DNA from: Chelatococcus sambhunathii
GTDB lineage: Bacteria; Pseudomonadota; Alphaproteobacteria; Rhizobiales; Beijerinckiaceae
NCBI RefSeq assembly: GCF_001418005.1
Contig: NZ_LIOL01000005.1
Span: forward strand, 1-64,000
Reading direction: 5' to 3'
Length of the DNA stretch: 64,000 nucleotides
The position numbers were made by a program, and so were the translations under genes. The notes beneath the pieces are model-generated. The model had not been told where the DNA came from. It saw nothing but the letters and a program-made list of their open reading frames with translations, and did not search any database. This document shows positions 7,754 through 16,811 of this stretch, piece after piece; positions within the stretch are counted from its first letter, which is position 1; each line of letters opens with the position of its first letter.

Positions 7754-8866
7754 TTATGCCCCCAGCCCGGTCTCGCGCATGGAATAGATCGCCCCGTCCA
7801 TCACCTTGCCGTAGGTCATCGCCTTGGCACGGAAGGCGGTGAATGAGGCATAGACCTCGCCCGCGAGCGGCGAGGTCTTGGAGAGATCCGACAGAACCGC
7901 CTCGGACTGGCGGCCGAGCGCCTTGACGATATCGTCGTTGAAGGCACGCACTTCCACCCCCTTCTCAAGAAGCGGCTGATAGCTCTCGATATTGTGGAAG
8001 GTGAAATCGGCAAGCGTCTCGTAAGAGATGGCCTGCGCCGCGCGGCGCACGATCTCCCGCAGGTCGTCGGGCAGCGCCTCGTAGGCTTGTCTGTTGACCA
8101 GCATCTCCAGCGCCGGGCCGAACTCGTGGAAGGCCGGCAGGTAGTAGTACTTGGCCACCCGGTAGAGGCCGAAGGCGAGGTCGTTCCACGGGCCGACCCA
8201 CTCTGCGGCATCGATGGTGCCGGCCTGCATGGCCTGGAAGATCTCGCCCGGCGGCGTCAGCAGCGTGTTGACGCCGAGCCGGCGCAGCACCTCCGCCCCG
8301 AGCCCGGCGATGCGCATCTTGAGGCCCTTGAGGTCGTCGAGGCTGTTGATCTCCTTGCGGAACCAGCCGCCAGCCTGGGCGCCGGAGGAGCCCGTGTAGA
8401 AGGGCAGCACGCCGAAGGGCTCGTAGGCCTTCTCCCACAGGGCCTGGCCGCCGCCGAAGGCGATCCAGCCCGCGTGCTCGTTGGCCGACAGCCCGAAGGG
8501 CACGCCGGTGAAGAAATGGAAGGCCGGGCTCTTGCCCTGCCAGTAATAGGGTGTGGCATGGCCGCATTCGACGGCGCCGGAGGAGACCGCGTCGAAGACC
8601 TCGAAGGGCGGCACCAGCTCGCCTGCGGCGAAGAGCTGCACCTTGAGCCGCCCGCCGGACATGGCCGTGATCATGTCGGCCAGGCGCTGGGCATTGACGC
8701 CGACGCCGGGCGTGTTCTTCGGCCAGGAGGTCGCCATGCGCCAGGAAACGGCGCCCTGGGCCCGCGCCACATGCGGGGCGGCGAGCCCCACCGCGCCCGC
8801 CGCCAGCGCCCCGATGACGCCGCGGCGCGCCACTGTCGATCGTCCTGCCTCGTATTCCCTGGTCAT
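7754..8866 (-). CDS. TRAP transporter solute-binding protein (DctP family), Tat-exported
   Basis: The 370-residue protein starts with a twin-arginine signal (TVARRGVIGALAAGAVGLA, cleavage near AHVARAQG) and continues as a DctP-type periplasmic binding protein: WRMATSWPKNTPGVG, GVEC-like AVECGHATPYYWQGK, MRIAGLGAEVLRRLG and the DAAEWVGPWND block. The last resembles members that bind 2-oxo acids or lactate. It would deliver an organic acid to a DctQ/DctM permease, but no DctQM genes lie in the window. The start at 8866 is supported by GAGGA with five-base spacing; in-frame ATGs at 8878 and 8884 lack this. Substrate is not assigned. Confidence 0.9.
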   Translation of the reverse strand: MTREYEAGRSTVARRGVIGALAAGAVGLAAPHVARAQGAVSWRMATSWPKNTPGVGVNAQRLADMITAMSGGRLKVQLFAAGELVPPFEVFDAVSSGAVECGHATPYYWQGKSPAFHFFTGVPFGLSANEHAGWIAFGGGQALWEKAYEPFGVLPFYTGSSGAQAGGWFRKEINSLDDLKGLKMRIAGLGAEVLRRLGVNTLLTPPGEIFQAMQAGTIDAAEWVGPWNDLAFGLYRVAKYYYLPAFHEFGPALEMLVNRQAYEALPDDLREIVRRAAQAISYETLADFTFHNIESYQPLLEKGVEVRAFNDDIVKALGRQSEAVLSDLSKTSPLAGEVYASFTAFRAKAMTYGKVMDGAIYSMRETGLGA

Positions 8867-8913
8867 GGCGTTCCTCATCCCCATGCGGCCTGCACCGCGA
8901 TCGGTCGCGGACT

Positions 8914-8954
8914 TTAGAGCATGATCGAAGCCGGGTGAAACCGGCTTTTGCGGC
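8914..8954. repeat. Dispersed palindromic repeat unit (REP/BIME-like), partial
   Basis: The string TTTAGAGCATGATCGAAGCC followed by GGGTGAAACCGGCTTTTGCGG resembles intergenic palindromes that are scattered in Hyphomicrobiales genomes. A seven-pair stem AAGCCGG (8928-8934) and CCGGCTT (8941-8947) closes a GTGAAA loop. It lies in the divergent gap between the DctP and OpgC-like genes. A second copy was not found in the window, so repeat status rests on recall of the motif. Confidence 0.45.
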
Positions 8955-9094
8955 TGGGCCGCAAGCGGCCTGCACACACGCCTCGCCCTTTCGTGAAGGG
9001 AACAATCGATCTTTTCCCCGCGTTTCGAGGCTGGTGCCTCATTTCGACCACAGGCCGCGCAAGAATTTCGGCGGACAGACGAATCGGGCTGACG

Positions 9095-10201
9095 ATGGCT
9101 AAGTCCACTTCGAATCAGAGAATAAATTCGATCGATTTCTGGCGCGGAATCGTGCTTGTTTCGATCTTTATCAACCACGTTCCTGGCAACGTGTTTGAAT
9201 ACATGACCCACAAGAACATCGGACTTTCCGATGCAGCCGAAGCATTCGTCTTCCTGTCCGGCGTTTCTGTGGCGCTCGCCTATGGCCGACGCTTTCTCAG
9301 CGGCGAACCGGGTACGCCGACCCGCGCCCTGGGGCGCCGCGCGCTCACCATCTACGGCGTCCAGGTGGCGCTGTCGCTCATCGCCGTCGCCCTCTTCGTC
9401 ACCGCCGCCATCGTATTCGACGACGAAGGGCTTCTGGCAGAGCACGGACGCGACATCGTGGTGACGGATCCCGTCCGGGCGCTGCTCGCCATCGTCGGGC
9501 TCAGCCACCAGCTCGGCTATTTCAACATCCTGCCGCTCTACATCGTGCTCCTGCTCGCGACCCCCGCGATCCTGGCGCTCGCTCGCATCAACAGCTTCCT
9601 GATGCTGATCGTGTCGGCGCTCGTCTATGTCGGCGCCCGCACGGCTGGCCTCAACCTGCCGACGTGGCCGGTCGAGGGCGAGTGGTTCTTCAACCCCTTC
9701 GCCTGGCAGTTCCTGTTCTGCATCGGCCTGTTCATCGGCCTTCACCTGCGCGACGTGATGGTGACGCGGGACAATCTGCTGTTCGCCGTCTGCCTGGTCA
9801 TTCTTGCCGCCTCGTTCTTCGTGGTGACCAACGGCTTCCATCTCGTGCCCGGCCTGTGGGACGGGTTGCGCGAAACGCTCGACATCAGCAAGACCAACCT
9901 CGGTCTTGCGCGGCTGCTGCATTTCCTCGCGCTTGCCTATGTCATCAGCCATCTCGGCCTGTCGAAGCTCCTCGCGCGCACGCCGGTCCACGCTCCGCTC
10001 TGCCTCATCGGCCGCCATAGCCTGCCGGTCTTTGCTGCCGGCTCGCTCCTGAGCGCGCTCGGCCAGATCATCCAGCACGTGCGCCCGCCAGCATTCCTCG
10101 ACGAAGCGGCCCTCGTGGGCATCGGCATCGTCCTGCACTATCTGGTGGCACGCGCCTTCGCGGAGCGCACAGCCCGCCGGGCCCAGCCCCGTCAGGCCTG
10201 A
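9095..10201 (+). CDS. OpgC-family membrane protein (acyltransferase-like)
   Basis: The 368 residues hold roughly ten transmembrane helices. The N-terminal signature INSIDFWRGIVLVSIFINHVPGN, then LSDAAEAFVFLSGVSVALAYGRR, matches the OpgC_C family. Classical OpgC transfers succinyl groups from inside the membrane to osmoregulated periplasmic glucans, but no opgG/opgH is nearby, so the acceptor is unknown. The start is the ATG at 9095; no good Shine-Dalgarno is present. The upstream 200 bases and first codons are less GC-rich than the neighbours. Its 3' end overlaps the convergent gene by ten bases. Confidence 0.85.
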   Translation: MAKSTSNQRINSIDFWRGIVLVSIFINHVPGNVFEYMTHKNIGLSDAAEAFVFLSGVSVALAYGRRFLSGEPGTPTRALGRRALTIYGVQVALSLIAVALFVTAAIVFDDEGLLAEHGRDIVVTDPVRALLAIVGLSHQLGYFNILPLYIVLLLATPAILALARINSFLMLIVSALVYVGARTAGLNLPTWPVEGEWFFNPFAWQFLFCIGLFIGLHLRDVMVTRDNLLFAVCLVILAASFFVVTNGFHLVPGLWDGLRETLDISKTNLGLARLLHFLALAYVISHLGLSKLLARTPVHAPLCLIGRHSLPVFAAGSLLSALGQIIQHVRPPAFLDEAALVGIGIVLHYLVARAFAERTARRAQPRQA

Positions 10202-11001
10202 GGCGTGCCTGCCGGCGGGTGCAGTTCGACCGGCCGGTCCTCGCCCCACAGGAAGCGCTTGTAGTCGAAGCCGGTCTCGATGGTCGGCTTCACAATGGCA
10301 AAATAGGGCGAGATGTCGAAGTCCCGCGGCGTGTAGAGCGAGTGATGGCGGATGTGGAGCACCTCTGCCCGCCCGTAGGCCGACTTGACCCGCCGGTCAT
10401 CGTCCCAGTGCTTGACGCGCGGCAGGATCGGATAGCGCACGCTCTGGAAAGCCTGGGCGATCAGCGTCGAGCAGATCGTGCGCGTCGGCTCGCCAGAACC
10501 GAGCGCCAGCATACGGCGGCGCAGGCGCACCGGCACCGGCGGCGTTGGCAGGAGGTAGCGTGCGAGGTCGACGATGTTGCGCACGTCGTAGCCGTATCCG
10601 ATGCGCTCGACCATGAAGCGGATGACCGCCTCCCGGTCTGCCGGCGTCAGCGCGACCGGCCGGCACAGGCGCACGTGCATGTCACGGTACTTGGTGAGCG
10701 GGGCTGTCGTCACGCCGGCCTCGGCGGTAGCCTCCACGAGCACATGCGGCTCGCCGTCCGCCTCGCGGACGCCGAGCCTGTCGCCGACGCACAGCGCGGC
10801 GTGCGACCATGTGGACTGTGTCAGGTACTTGATGGCAACAGCGATGCGCGTGTTGCCCTCGACAAGGAGCACGTCGCCCGGCTGGATGACTCGCGACAGG
10901 GCATCGAGATCCGGCGGGAAGGCCGGCGCATAGCCCTTGATGGGCCGCGTCAGGAAGCCGACGAGCCCGCGGCCGATGCCGGCAAGAATGCTCGAGACCA
11001 T
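10192..11001 (-). CDS. YiiX/YebB-like permuted NlpC/P60 papain-like hydrolase
   Basis: The 269-residue protein has the circularly permuted papain-like amidase order: an early histidine in STWSHAALCVGDR and a late catalytic cysteine in TRTICSTLIAQAFQS. The pattern YGYDVRNIVDLARYLLP lies between them. Such enzymes hydrolyse amide or thioester bonds in the envelope or act on lipids; the substrate is unknown. There is no clear signal peptide, but the N terminus is hydrophobic and could associate with membrane. GGAGGAGAGG lies just before the ATG. It is followed 37 bases later by a hydroxyacid dehydrogenase gene that reads the same way but sits upstream. Confidence 0.82.
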   Translation of the reverse strand: MVSSILAGIGRGLVGFLTRPIKGYAPAFPPDLDALSRVIQPGDVLLVEGNTRIAVAIKYLTQSTWSHAALCVGDRLGVREADGEPHVLVEATAEAGVTTAPLTKYRDMHVRLCRPVALTPADREAVIRFMVERIGYGYDVRNIVDLARYLLPTPPVPVRLRRRMLALGSGEPTRTICSTLIAQAFQSVRYPILPRVKHWDDDRRVKSAYGRAEVLHIRHHSLYTPRDFDISPYFAIVKPTIETGFDYKRFLWGEDRPVELHPPAGTPQA

Positions 11002-11037
11002 GGCCCTCTCCTCCCCGCGCGGCGACCGCTCGCGGCC

Positions 11038-12030
11038 TCAGAGCATGGACGGCAGCACTCTGTCCGGCGGGCGATGGCCGTCGAGGAAGGTCTTGATGTT
11101 GACGATAACCTTCTCGCCCATGTCGACGCGCCCCTCGATGGTGGCCGAGCCCATGTGCGGCAGCAGCACCACCCGGTTCTGCCGCGCGAGCTTCAGCAGG
11201 CGCGGGTTCACCGACGGCTCGTGCTCGAAGACGTCGAGTCCCGCCCCGGCGAGGTCCCCCGCCTCGAGCATGCGGGCCAGCGCCACCTCGTCGACGATCT
11301 CGCCGCGCGCCGTGTTGACGAGCACGGCCTCGCGCTTCATCAGTTTGAGTCGCCGGGCCGACAGCAGGTGGTAGGTCGCGGGCGTGTGCGGGCAGTGGAT
11401 GGAGACGATGTCCATGCGCGCCAGCATCTGGTCGAGCGAATCCCAGTAGGTCGCCTCGAGTTCCTCCTCCACGGCGGCGCTGACCCGTCGGCGGTTGTGA
11501 TAGTGGATCGACAGGCCGAAGGCCTTGGCGCGGCGTGCCAGCGCCTGGCCGATGCGCCCCATGCCGACGATGCCGAGGCGCTTGCCGGTGATGCGCCGGC
11601 CCAGCATCCAGGTGGGCGACCAGCCCGGCCAGTCGCCGTCCGTCATCATGCGAGCGCCCTCGGGCAGGCGCCGGGCGACCGCGAGCAGCAGTGCCATCGT
11701 CATGTCGGCGGTGTCCTGCGTCAGCACCCCGGGCGTATTGGTCACGGTGATACCCCGCGACAGGGCCGTCTCAACGTCGATATGGTCGAAGCCGTTGCCA
11801 AAATTGGCGATGAGCTTGAGGCTCTCCCCCGCCTGGGCAAGCAGGGCCGCGTCGATCCTGTCGGTGATGGTCGGCACCAGCACATCCGCGGTGCGCACCG
11901 CCTCGACGAGTTGCTGCGCCGTCATGGGTGTGTCGTCGACATTGAGGCGCGCGTCGAACAATTCGCGCATGCGCGTCTCGATGATGTCCGGCAGGCGACG
12001 TGTGACGACGACGAGCGGCTTCTTTTTCAT
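11038..12030 (-). CDS. D-isomer 2-hydroxyacid dehydrogenase (glyoxylate/hydroxypyruvate reductase type)
   Basis: The 330-residue protein reduces 2-oxo acids with NAD(P)H. The Rossmann motif GIVGMGRIGQALARRAKAFG is followed by the NRRR phosphate-binding cluster, which favours NADPH. The catalytic triad is visible: Arg in NTARGEIVDE, Glu in FEHEPSVN and His in LPHMGSAT. The closest named group is the GyaR/glyoxylate reductase branch, where D-glycerate is a product; the exact substrate is not provable from sequence. It probably leads a short minus-strand operon with the downstream YiiX-like gene (36-base gap). Confidence 0.92.
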   Translation of the reverse strand: MKKKPLVVVTRRLPDIIETRMRELFDARLNVDDTPMTAQQLVEAVRTADVLVPTITDRIDAALLAQAGESLKLIANFGNGFDHIDVETALSRGITVTNTPGVLTQDTADMTMALLLAVARRLPEGARMMTDGDWPGWSPTWMLGRRITGKRLGIVGMGRIGQALARRAKAFGLSIHYHNRRRVSAAVEEELEATYWDSLDQMLARMDIVSIHCPHTPATYHLLSARRLKLMKREAVLVNTARGEIVDEVALARMLEAGDLAGAGLDVFEHEPSVNPRLLKLARQNRVVLLPHMGSATIEGRVDMGEKVIVNIKTFLDGHRPPDRVLPSML

Positions 12031-12273
12031 GAGGGAGGCCTCGCATCCGGGGCGACGTGTTCACCCCACGTTAAGCACAATCGGCAAGACATTGAGTTGA
12101 ACACGGGTTGCGCTCAGCCCCCTGCAGCCGGCCCTTCATTCCACTTCTACACGTCGCCTCTGTAGCAAAGGAAGTCTGAAAGACAACCGGTAGAGAAGTC
12201 TAAGGTCGCTCCGGCCGTCCCCGACGCCTTCGTCCGACGTTCCCACCCGCCGAGCCCCCCGCAAAGTACAGCG

Positions 12274-12807
12274 ATGCCCCACCTTGCCCGCCTCGTCCTC
12301 GCCCTTTTCGTCGTCGCCGTCGCTCCGTGTGGGAGGGTCGCGGCGCAGGCCGCAGACGCGCCAGTGGCGCGCGGCACGGTGAGCGGGCTACCGCTGCCGC
12401 GCTACGTCAGCCTGAAGTCGGATCGCGTCAATCTGCGCGAGGGGCCGTCGAAGGATCACCGCGTCACCTGGGTCTTTACACGCGCCGGCCTGCCGGTGGA
12501 GATCATCGCCGAGTTCGAGACGTGGCGGCGTATCCGGGATTCGGAGGGCAGCGACGGCTGGGTGCTGCACAGCCTGCTGTCCGGCCGGCGTACGGCGCTC
12601 GTCTCCCCCTGGAGCAAGGGCCAGATCTTCACGATGCGCGAGCGCGCCTCCGAGGAAGCCGCGGTGGTGGCGCGTCTCGAAGCGGGCGTCGTCGTGGACG
12701 TGCGCCGCTGCACCGGCACCTGGTGCGAAGTCGCCGTCTCCAACCGCCGCGGCTTCGTGGCGCAGGACAAGCTCTGGGGCGTCTATCCCAACGAGCGCAT
12801 CGAGTGA
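12274..12807 (+). CDS. Secreted SH3-domain protein
   Basis: The 177-residue product has an N-terminal signal peptide (LARLVLALFVVAVAP, cleavage near VAAQA) and two bacterial SH3 repeats: SLKSDRVNLREGPSKDHRV at about 47-65 and IFTMRERASEEAAVVARLEAG at about 112-132. Such domains bind peptidoglycan or protein partners in the periplasm. Alphaproteobacterial genomes carry this small family, old name DUF1058, next to the 2-hydroxyacid dehydrogenase as here. No enzymatic residues are seen. The 243 bases before it contain nothing recognised. It is convergent with otsA, the stops lying 15 bases apart. Confidence 0.85.
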   Translation: MPHLARLVLALFVVAVAPCGRVAAQAADAPVARGTVSGLPLPRYVSLKSDRVNLREGPSKDHRVTWVFTRAGLPVEIIAEFETWRRIRDSEGSDGWVLHSLLSGRRTALVSPWSKGQIFTMRERASEEAAVVARLEAGVVVDVRRCTGTWCEVAVSNRRGFVAQDKLWGVYPNERIE

Positions 12808-12822
12808 TCCAGGCCCGCCCCA

Positions 12823-14247
12823 TCAGGCGGTCACGGTGCCGTTGCCGTGCGGGAAGCCGCGGTAGGGCAGGTCGCGGTCGACATCCTCGAGGTCGGACAG
12901 GAAGCGATCGGCCCAGCCGCCGATATCCGTATTGGCGAGCCCCTGCCACATGCGCCGCCAGCGCGCACGACGCTCGTCGAGAGGCATCATCAGCGCCTTC
13001 ACATAGGCCGCCGCCGTGCCGTCGATGTCGTAGGGATTGACGATGAGCGCCCCGTCGAGGACCGAAGCGGCGCCGGCAAAGCGCGAGATGACGAGCACGC
13101 CCGGATCGTCCGGATCCTGCGAAGCGACATATTCCTTGGCGACGAGGTTCATGCCGTCGCGCAGGGGGGTGACCACGCCGACGCGGGCGAGCCGGTAGAG
13201 CCCGGCGAGCTCGCTGCGGTTGTAGGAGCGGTTGATATAGCGGATCGGCGTCCAGCTCACCTCGCCGTACTGGCCGTTGATGCGCCCGGCCGCCTCGCCC
13301 AACGCACGCTGCATGGCCGCATATTCGGGAATGTCGGCCCGGCTCTTGGGGGTGATCTGCAGGAAGGTGACGTGGGTGCGCCAGTCAGGCGCCGTCTGCA
13401 GCATACGCTCGAAGGCGTCGAGGCGCTGCGTCAGGCCCTTGGAATAGTCGAGCCGGTCGACGCCGATCATCATCGTGCGGCCGCCGAGGCTCTCACCCAC
13501 CTCCTGGATGAAACGCGAGCGCGCCGCGCGCGCCGCTGTGCGGGCAAAGCCGAGGCGGTCGATCCCGACGGGATAGACCCCCGTGCGCAGCGCCCGCCCA
13601 CCGACGGCGAACAGGCGCTTGCCGCTCGCGAAGGCGCCGGCCTCCTCGACGAGGTAGGAGCCGAAATTGTCGGCATCCTTGCGCGTCTGGAAGCCGACGA
13701 GGTCGCAGGCGGTCAAGGCGCGACCGATCTCCGCATGGTTCGGCAAGGCAAGGAAGATGTCGAGCGAAGGCCAGGGGATGTGCTGGAAATAGCCGATGCG
13801 GTTGTTGACGCCGCGCTCCCGCAGCGCCTCCGCGAGCGGAATGAGATGGTAATCGTGGATCCAGATGAGATCGTCGGGCGCAACATGCTCGACCAGCAGA
13901 TCCGCGAAATAGCTATTGACACTGCGGTAGCCGGCAAGGTCCTTGCGGGCGAACTCGGTCAGGTCGAGCCGGTAGTGCAACAGGGGCCACAGGGCCCGGT
14001 TGGCGAAGCCATTGTAATATTCCTGGTGGTCCTCCTGCGACAGGTCGCAGACGGCATAGGTCACGTTCCCGTGCGCAACGAGGGTCGCGGTCTTCTGGCG
14101 CTCGCCGATGCGCCCGCTCCACCCGAACCACAGGCCGCCCCGCTGGGCAAGGACATCGTTGAGGGCGACGGCGAGTCCGCCGGCGGTGGCCCCGCCCTTG
14201 CGCGAGGGCACCGCGACACGGTTTGAAACGACGATGAGCCTGCTCAA
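12823..14247 (-). CDS. otsA: Trehalose-6-phosphate synthase
   Basis: This GT20 enzyme joins UDP-glucose and glucose 6-phosphate into trehalose 6-phosphate. The 474 residues show [25 protein letters not shown], the sugar-nucleotide site [10 protein letters not shown] and [12 protein letters not shown]. The start is TTG at 14247: it overlaps the TGA of the preceding GH15 gene (TTGA) and has GGAGG eight bases upstream; no ATG fits the family N terminus SRLIVVSNR. This four-base overlap implies translational coupling in the run otsB, GH15, otsA. Confidence 0.97.
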   Translation of the reverse strand: MSRLIVVSNRVAVPSRKGGATAGGLAVALNDVLAQRGGLWFGWSGRIGERQKTATLVAHGNVTYAVCDLSQEDHQEYYNGFANRALWPLLHYRLDLTEFARKDLAGYRSVNSYFADLLVEHVAPDDLIWIHDYHLIPLAEALRERGVNNRIGYFQHIPWPSLDIFLALPNHAEIGRALTACDLVGFQTRKDADNFGSYLVEEAGAFASGKRLFAVGGRALRTGVYPVGIDRLGFARTAARAARSRFIQEVGESLGGRTMMIGVDRLDYSKGLTQRLDAFERMLQTAPDWRTHVTFLQITPKSRADIPEYAAMQRALGEAAGRINGQYGEVSWTPIRYINRSYNRSELAGLYRLARVGVVTPLRDGMNLVAKEYVASQDPDDPGVLVISRFAGAASVLDGALIVNPYDIDGTAAAYVKALMMPLDERRARWRRMWQGLANTDIGGWADRFLSDLEDVDRDLPYRGFPHGNGTVTA

Positions 14248-16028
14248 AACGCGTCCTCCCAGGATGCTGACAGCGAGAGGGCCGCGTGGATGAGGCCCAC
14301 CATCGAATAAGTCTGCGGGAAATTGCCCCACAGCTCGCCGCTTTCGACGTGGATGCCTTCCGACAGGAGGCCGAGACTGTTGCGCCGCCCGAGCACGTCC
14401 TCGAACAGGACGCGCGCCTCCTCGCGCCGGCCAACCTTGGCGAGCGCCTCGATGTACCAGAGCGTGCAGATGGTGAAGGCCGTCTCCGGCTCGCCGAAGT
14501 CGTCCTCTCCGGCATAGCGGAAGAGGTGCGCTCCATGCCGTAGCCGCTGTCCGATGAAGTCGACCGTCGAGATGAAGCGGGGATCCTCCGCGTCGACGAG
14601 GCCGATGTCGGCGAGCAGCAGGAGGCTGGCGTCGACATCGTCGCCGCCAAAGCGGCTCACGAAAGTGCCAAGCTCCGCGTTCCAGCCACGGGCGAAGATG
14701 CCTTCGCGGATGACGTCGGCCTGCTCGCGCCAGTAGACCGCCCGGTCGGGCAGGCCGAGCCGCCCGGCGATACGCGCCAGCCTGTCGCAGGCTGCCCAGC
14801 ACATGGCGGAGGAGTGGGTGTAGACGTTGGCGAGCGTGCGGTATTCCCACAGGCCCGCATCGGGCTCCGCCCACAGCCGGGCGGCGTGCTCGCCGAGACC
14901 CTCGAGCCGCTCGAACAGCGCCACGTCGCCCTTGCGGATCAGCCGCTCGTCGAAGAAGCACTGGGAAATGGCGAGGACAACAGAGCCGTAGCCATCGTTC
15001 TGGCGCTGGCGGAAGGCGTCGTTGCCCCGCCGGACTGGGCCGAAGCCGCGATAGCCCGGCAGCGCCGGCACGATCTCCTCGTGCAGTTGCGCCTCGAACT
15101 GCAGGCCGAACAGCGGCTGCAGCTCCCGGTCACCGTTGCGCGCAACCACGTTGGAGACGTAGCTGATGTAGTCCTCCATGGTACGGGTCGCTCCGAGCCG
15201 GTTGAGGGCCCGCACGGTGAAGAAGGAATCGCGCAGCCAGCAGTAGCGGTAGTCCCACGTGCGTCCGCTGGCGCCGTATTCCGGCACCGAGGTCGTCAGG
15301 GCCGCGACGATGCCGCCCGTCTCCTCGTAGGCGCAGAGCTTGAGCGTGATGGCGGCGCGGATGACGACGTCCTGCCACTCGAAGGGAATGGCGAGATAGC
15401 GCACCCACTCGCGCCAGTAGTCCTCCGTGTTCTCGCAGAACTTGCCGAACAGCGTGGCCGGCGCCTCGGGCAGGGTTTCGTCGGGACCGAGGATCAGCGT
15501 CAAAGGCCGCTCGAGGATGAACGGCACCTCGTCCCGGATGAGGCCCGGCGAGCCATCGGTCGTCAGGCGCAGCACCTGCTCGCCGAGGTGATAGCGGATG
15601 GTGTTGGAGCCGCGTGTCGTCTCGGCGCGCTCGCGGCCGTAGTCATGGGATGGCCTGATGCGCACCCTGATCATGGGGGAGCCGACGAGGGGCTCGACCG
15701 AACGCATGAGCATCGCCGGGCGGAAGAGCCGGCCGTACATCTTGAAGCGCGGAACGAAGTCGACGATGCGCACCTTGGAGCCGTCCTCGGATTCGAGGAC
15801 GGTTTCGAGGATGGCGGTGTTGGGCCAATAGCGCCGCTCGCTGCGCGTGAAGCCCTGGAGGTCGATTTCGAAGACGCCTTCGTCGCCCTGCGCGGAGGCG
15901 CCGAGCAGGCTATGGAAGACGGGGTCGCCGTCGAGCCGCGGGAAGCAGGACCACACGATCCGTCCTCGCCGGTCGATCAGCGCAGCGATGGCGCTGTTGC
16001 CGACGACGCCGAGATCGAGATCGCTCAT
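14244..16028 (-). CDS. GH15 glucoamylase/trehalase-like glycosidase
   Basis: The 594-residue protein starts with the trehalase-like N domain (DLDLGVVGNSAIAALIDRRG) and then a GH15 (alpha/alpha)6 barrel: GRTWDYRYCWLRDSFFTVRAL, AEPDAGLWEYR with a likely catalytic Glu, and LLSEGIHVESG with GNFPQTYS. The last motif is more often LLSEEID, so one acidic residue differs from the family norm. Members hydrolyse trehalose or alpha-glucans. Position between otsB and otsA, with ATGA overlap at both ends, makes a trehalose-linked role likely. The exact substrate is not proved. Confidence 0.9.
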   Translation of the reverse strand: MSDLDLGVVGNSAIAALIDRRGRIVWSCFPRLDGDPVFHSLLGASAQGDEGVFEIDLQGFTRSERRYWPNTAILETVLESEDGSKVRIVDFVPRFKMYGRLFRPAMLMRSVEPLVGSPMIRVRIRPSHDYGRERAETTRGSNTIRYHLGEQVLRLTTDGSPGLIRDEVPFILERPLTLILGPDETLPEAPATLFGKFCENTEDYWREWVRYLAIPFEWQDVVIRAAITLKLCAYEETGGIVAALTTSVPEYGASGRTWDYRYCWLRDSFFTVRALNRLGATRTMEDYISYVSNVVARNGDRELQPLFGLQFEAQLHEEIVPALPGYRGFGPVRRGNDAFRQRQNDGYGSVVLAISQCFFDERLIRKGDVALFERLEGLGEHAARLWAEPDAGLWEYRTLANVYTHSSAMCWAACDRLARIAGRLGLPDRAVYWREQADVIREGIFARGWNAELGTFVSRFGGDDVDASLLLLADIGLVDAEDPRFISTVDFIGQRLRHGAHLFRYAGEDDFGEPETAFTICTLWYIEALAKVGRREEARVLFEDVLGRRNSLGLLSEGIHVESGELWGNFPQTYSMVGLIHAALSLSASWEDAF

Positions 16029-16792
16029 GCCCTGCCCCCCTGCCTCCCGCCCGCGGCCGCATCTGCCAGGAAGGCGCGCACGGCGGGCGGATCATCCAGA
16101 TACAAATCTGCTCCGACCGCTTCGGGTTCCCGGCCTACCGCGACGGCAATGCCGTTGAGGGCCCGTGCCGCGGCGAAAGCATCCTCGTCCGTCCGATCGT
16201 CGCCGAAGAAGACGGGCCGCCGGCCGAAGAAGGGCTCCTCCAACATGAAGGCGTCGAGCGCCGAGCCCTTGTGCGCCCCGGTCGTGCGCAGTTCCACCAC
16301 GCACTTGCCGGGCAGTGCGGCGAGGGTGCCGCCGCTCTCGCGCGCGAGATCTTCCGCAAGGGACCTGACGGCCTCGAAGGCCTCGGGCGCCGCGCGGTAG
16401 TGCACGGCGATCGACAGGCCCTTGTCTTCGATGATGATGCCCGGCACTGCGGCGAAGGCGGTGCAGATGGCCTGTCGCGCGGCGGCGAGGGTGGGAGGCG
16501 CGGGAAAGCGCTGGCACACGCCGCCCGCGCTGCGCCGCTCCAGCCCGTGCAGCGCGCCGACGGCGGCGACGGCATCGCCGAAGCGCGTGTCGATCCAGGC
16601 GAGCGAGCGCCCGCTCAAAAGCGCCAGCGCCCCGTCGTAGCGCAGCCGCGCCCGGACGAGGTCTCGGCACAGCGCGTCCGACACGACGACGTCGTCCGGT
16701 CGGGCCGCCATGTCGACGAGCGTCCCGTCGATGTCGAAGAAGAGGGCGAAAGCGTCGGCGCGGGCGATGATCTCTTCGAATGCGTGCATCAT
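16025..16792 (-). CDS. otsB: Trehalose-6-phosphate phosphatase
   Basis: OtsB removes phosphate from trehalose 6-phosphate. The 255 residues form a HAD-fold phosphatase: FFDIDGTLVDM holds the nucleophile Asp, LLSGRSL is motif II, the lysine is in AHKGSALDAF, and FFGDDRTDEDAF is motif IV. The start is one of two adjacent ATGs at 16792 or 16789; a longer frame to 16843 would run into irr. The gene follows irr by 19 bases and overlaps the GH15 gene by ATGA, suggesting one transcript. Confidence 0.95.
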   Translation of the reverse strand: MMHAFEEIIARADAFALFFDIDGTLVDMAARPDDVVVSDALCRDLVRARLRYDGALALLSGRSLAWIDTRFGDAVAAVGALHGLERRSAGGVCQRFPAPPTLAAARQAICTAFAAVPGIIIEDKGLSIAVHYRAAPEAFEAVRSLAEDLARESGGTLAALPGKCVVELRTTGAHKGSALDAFMLEEPFFGRRPVFFGDDRTDEDAFAAARALNGIAVAVGREPEAVGADLYLDDPPAVRAFLADAAAGGRQGGRA

Positions 16793-16811
16793 GGGCGCGA
16801 GCGCGCGGCGC

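Noticed and set aside
7754-10249. Long minus-strand frame read as one 831-residue protein
   Set aside because: The DctP protein starts at 8866 with a Tat signal and ribosome site; the upstream part is antisense to the OpgC-like gene.
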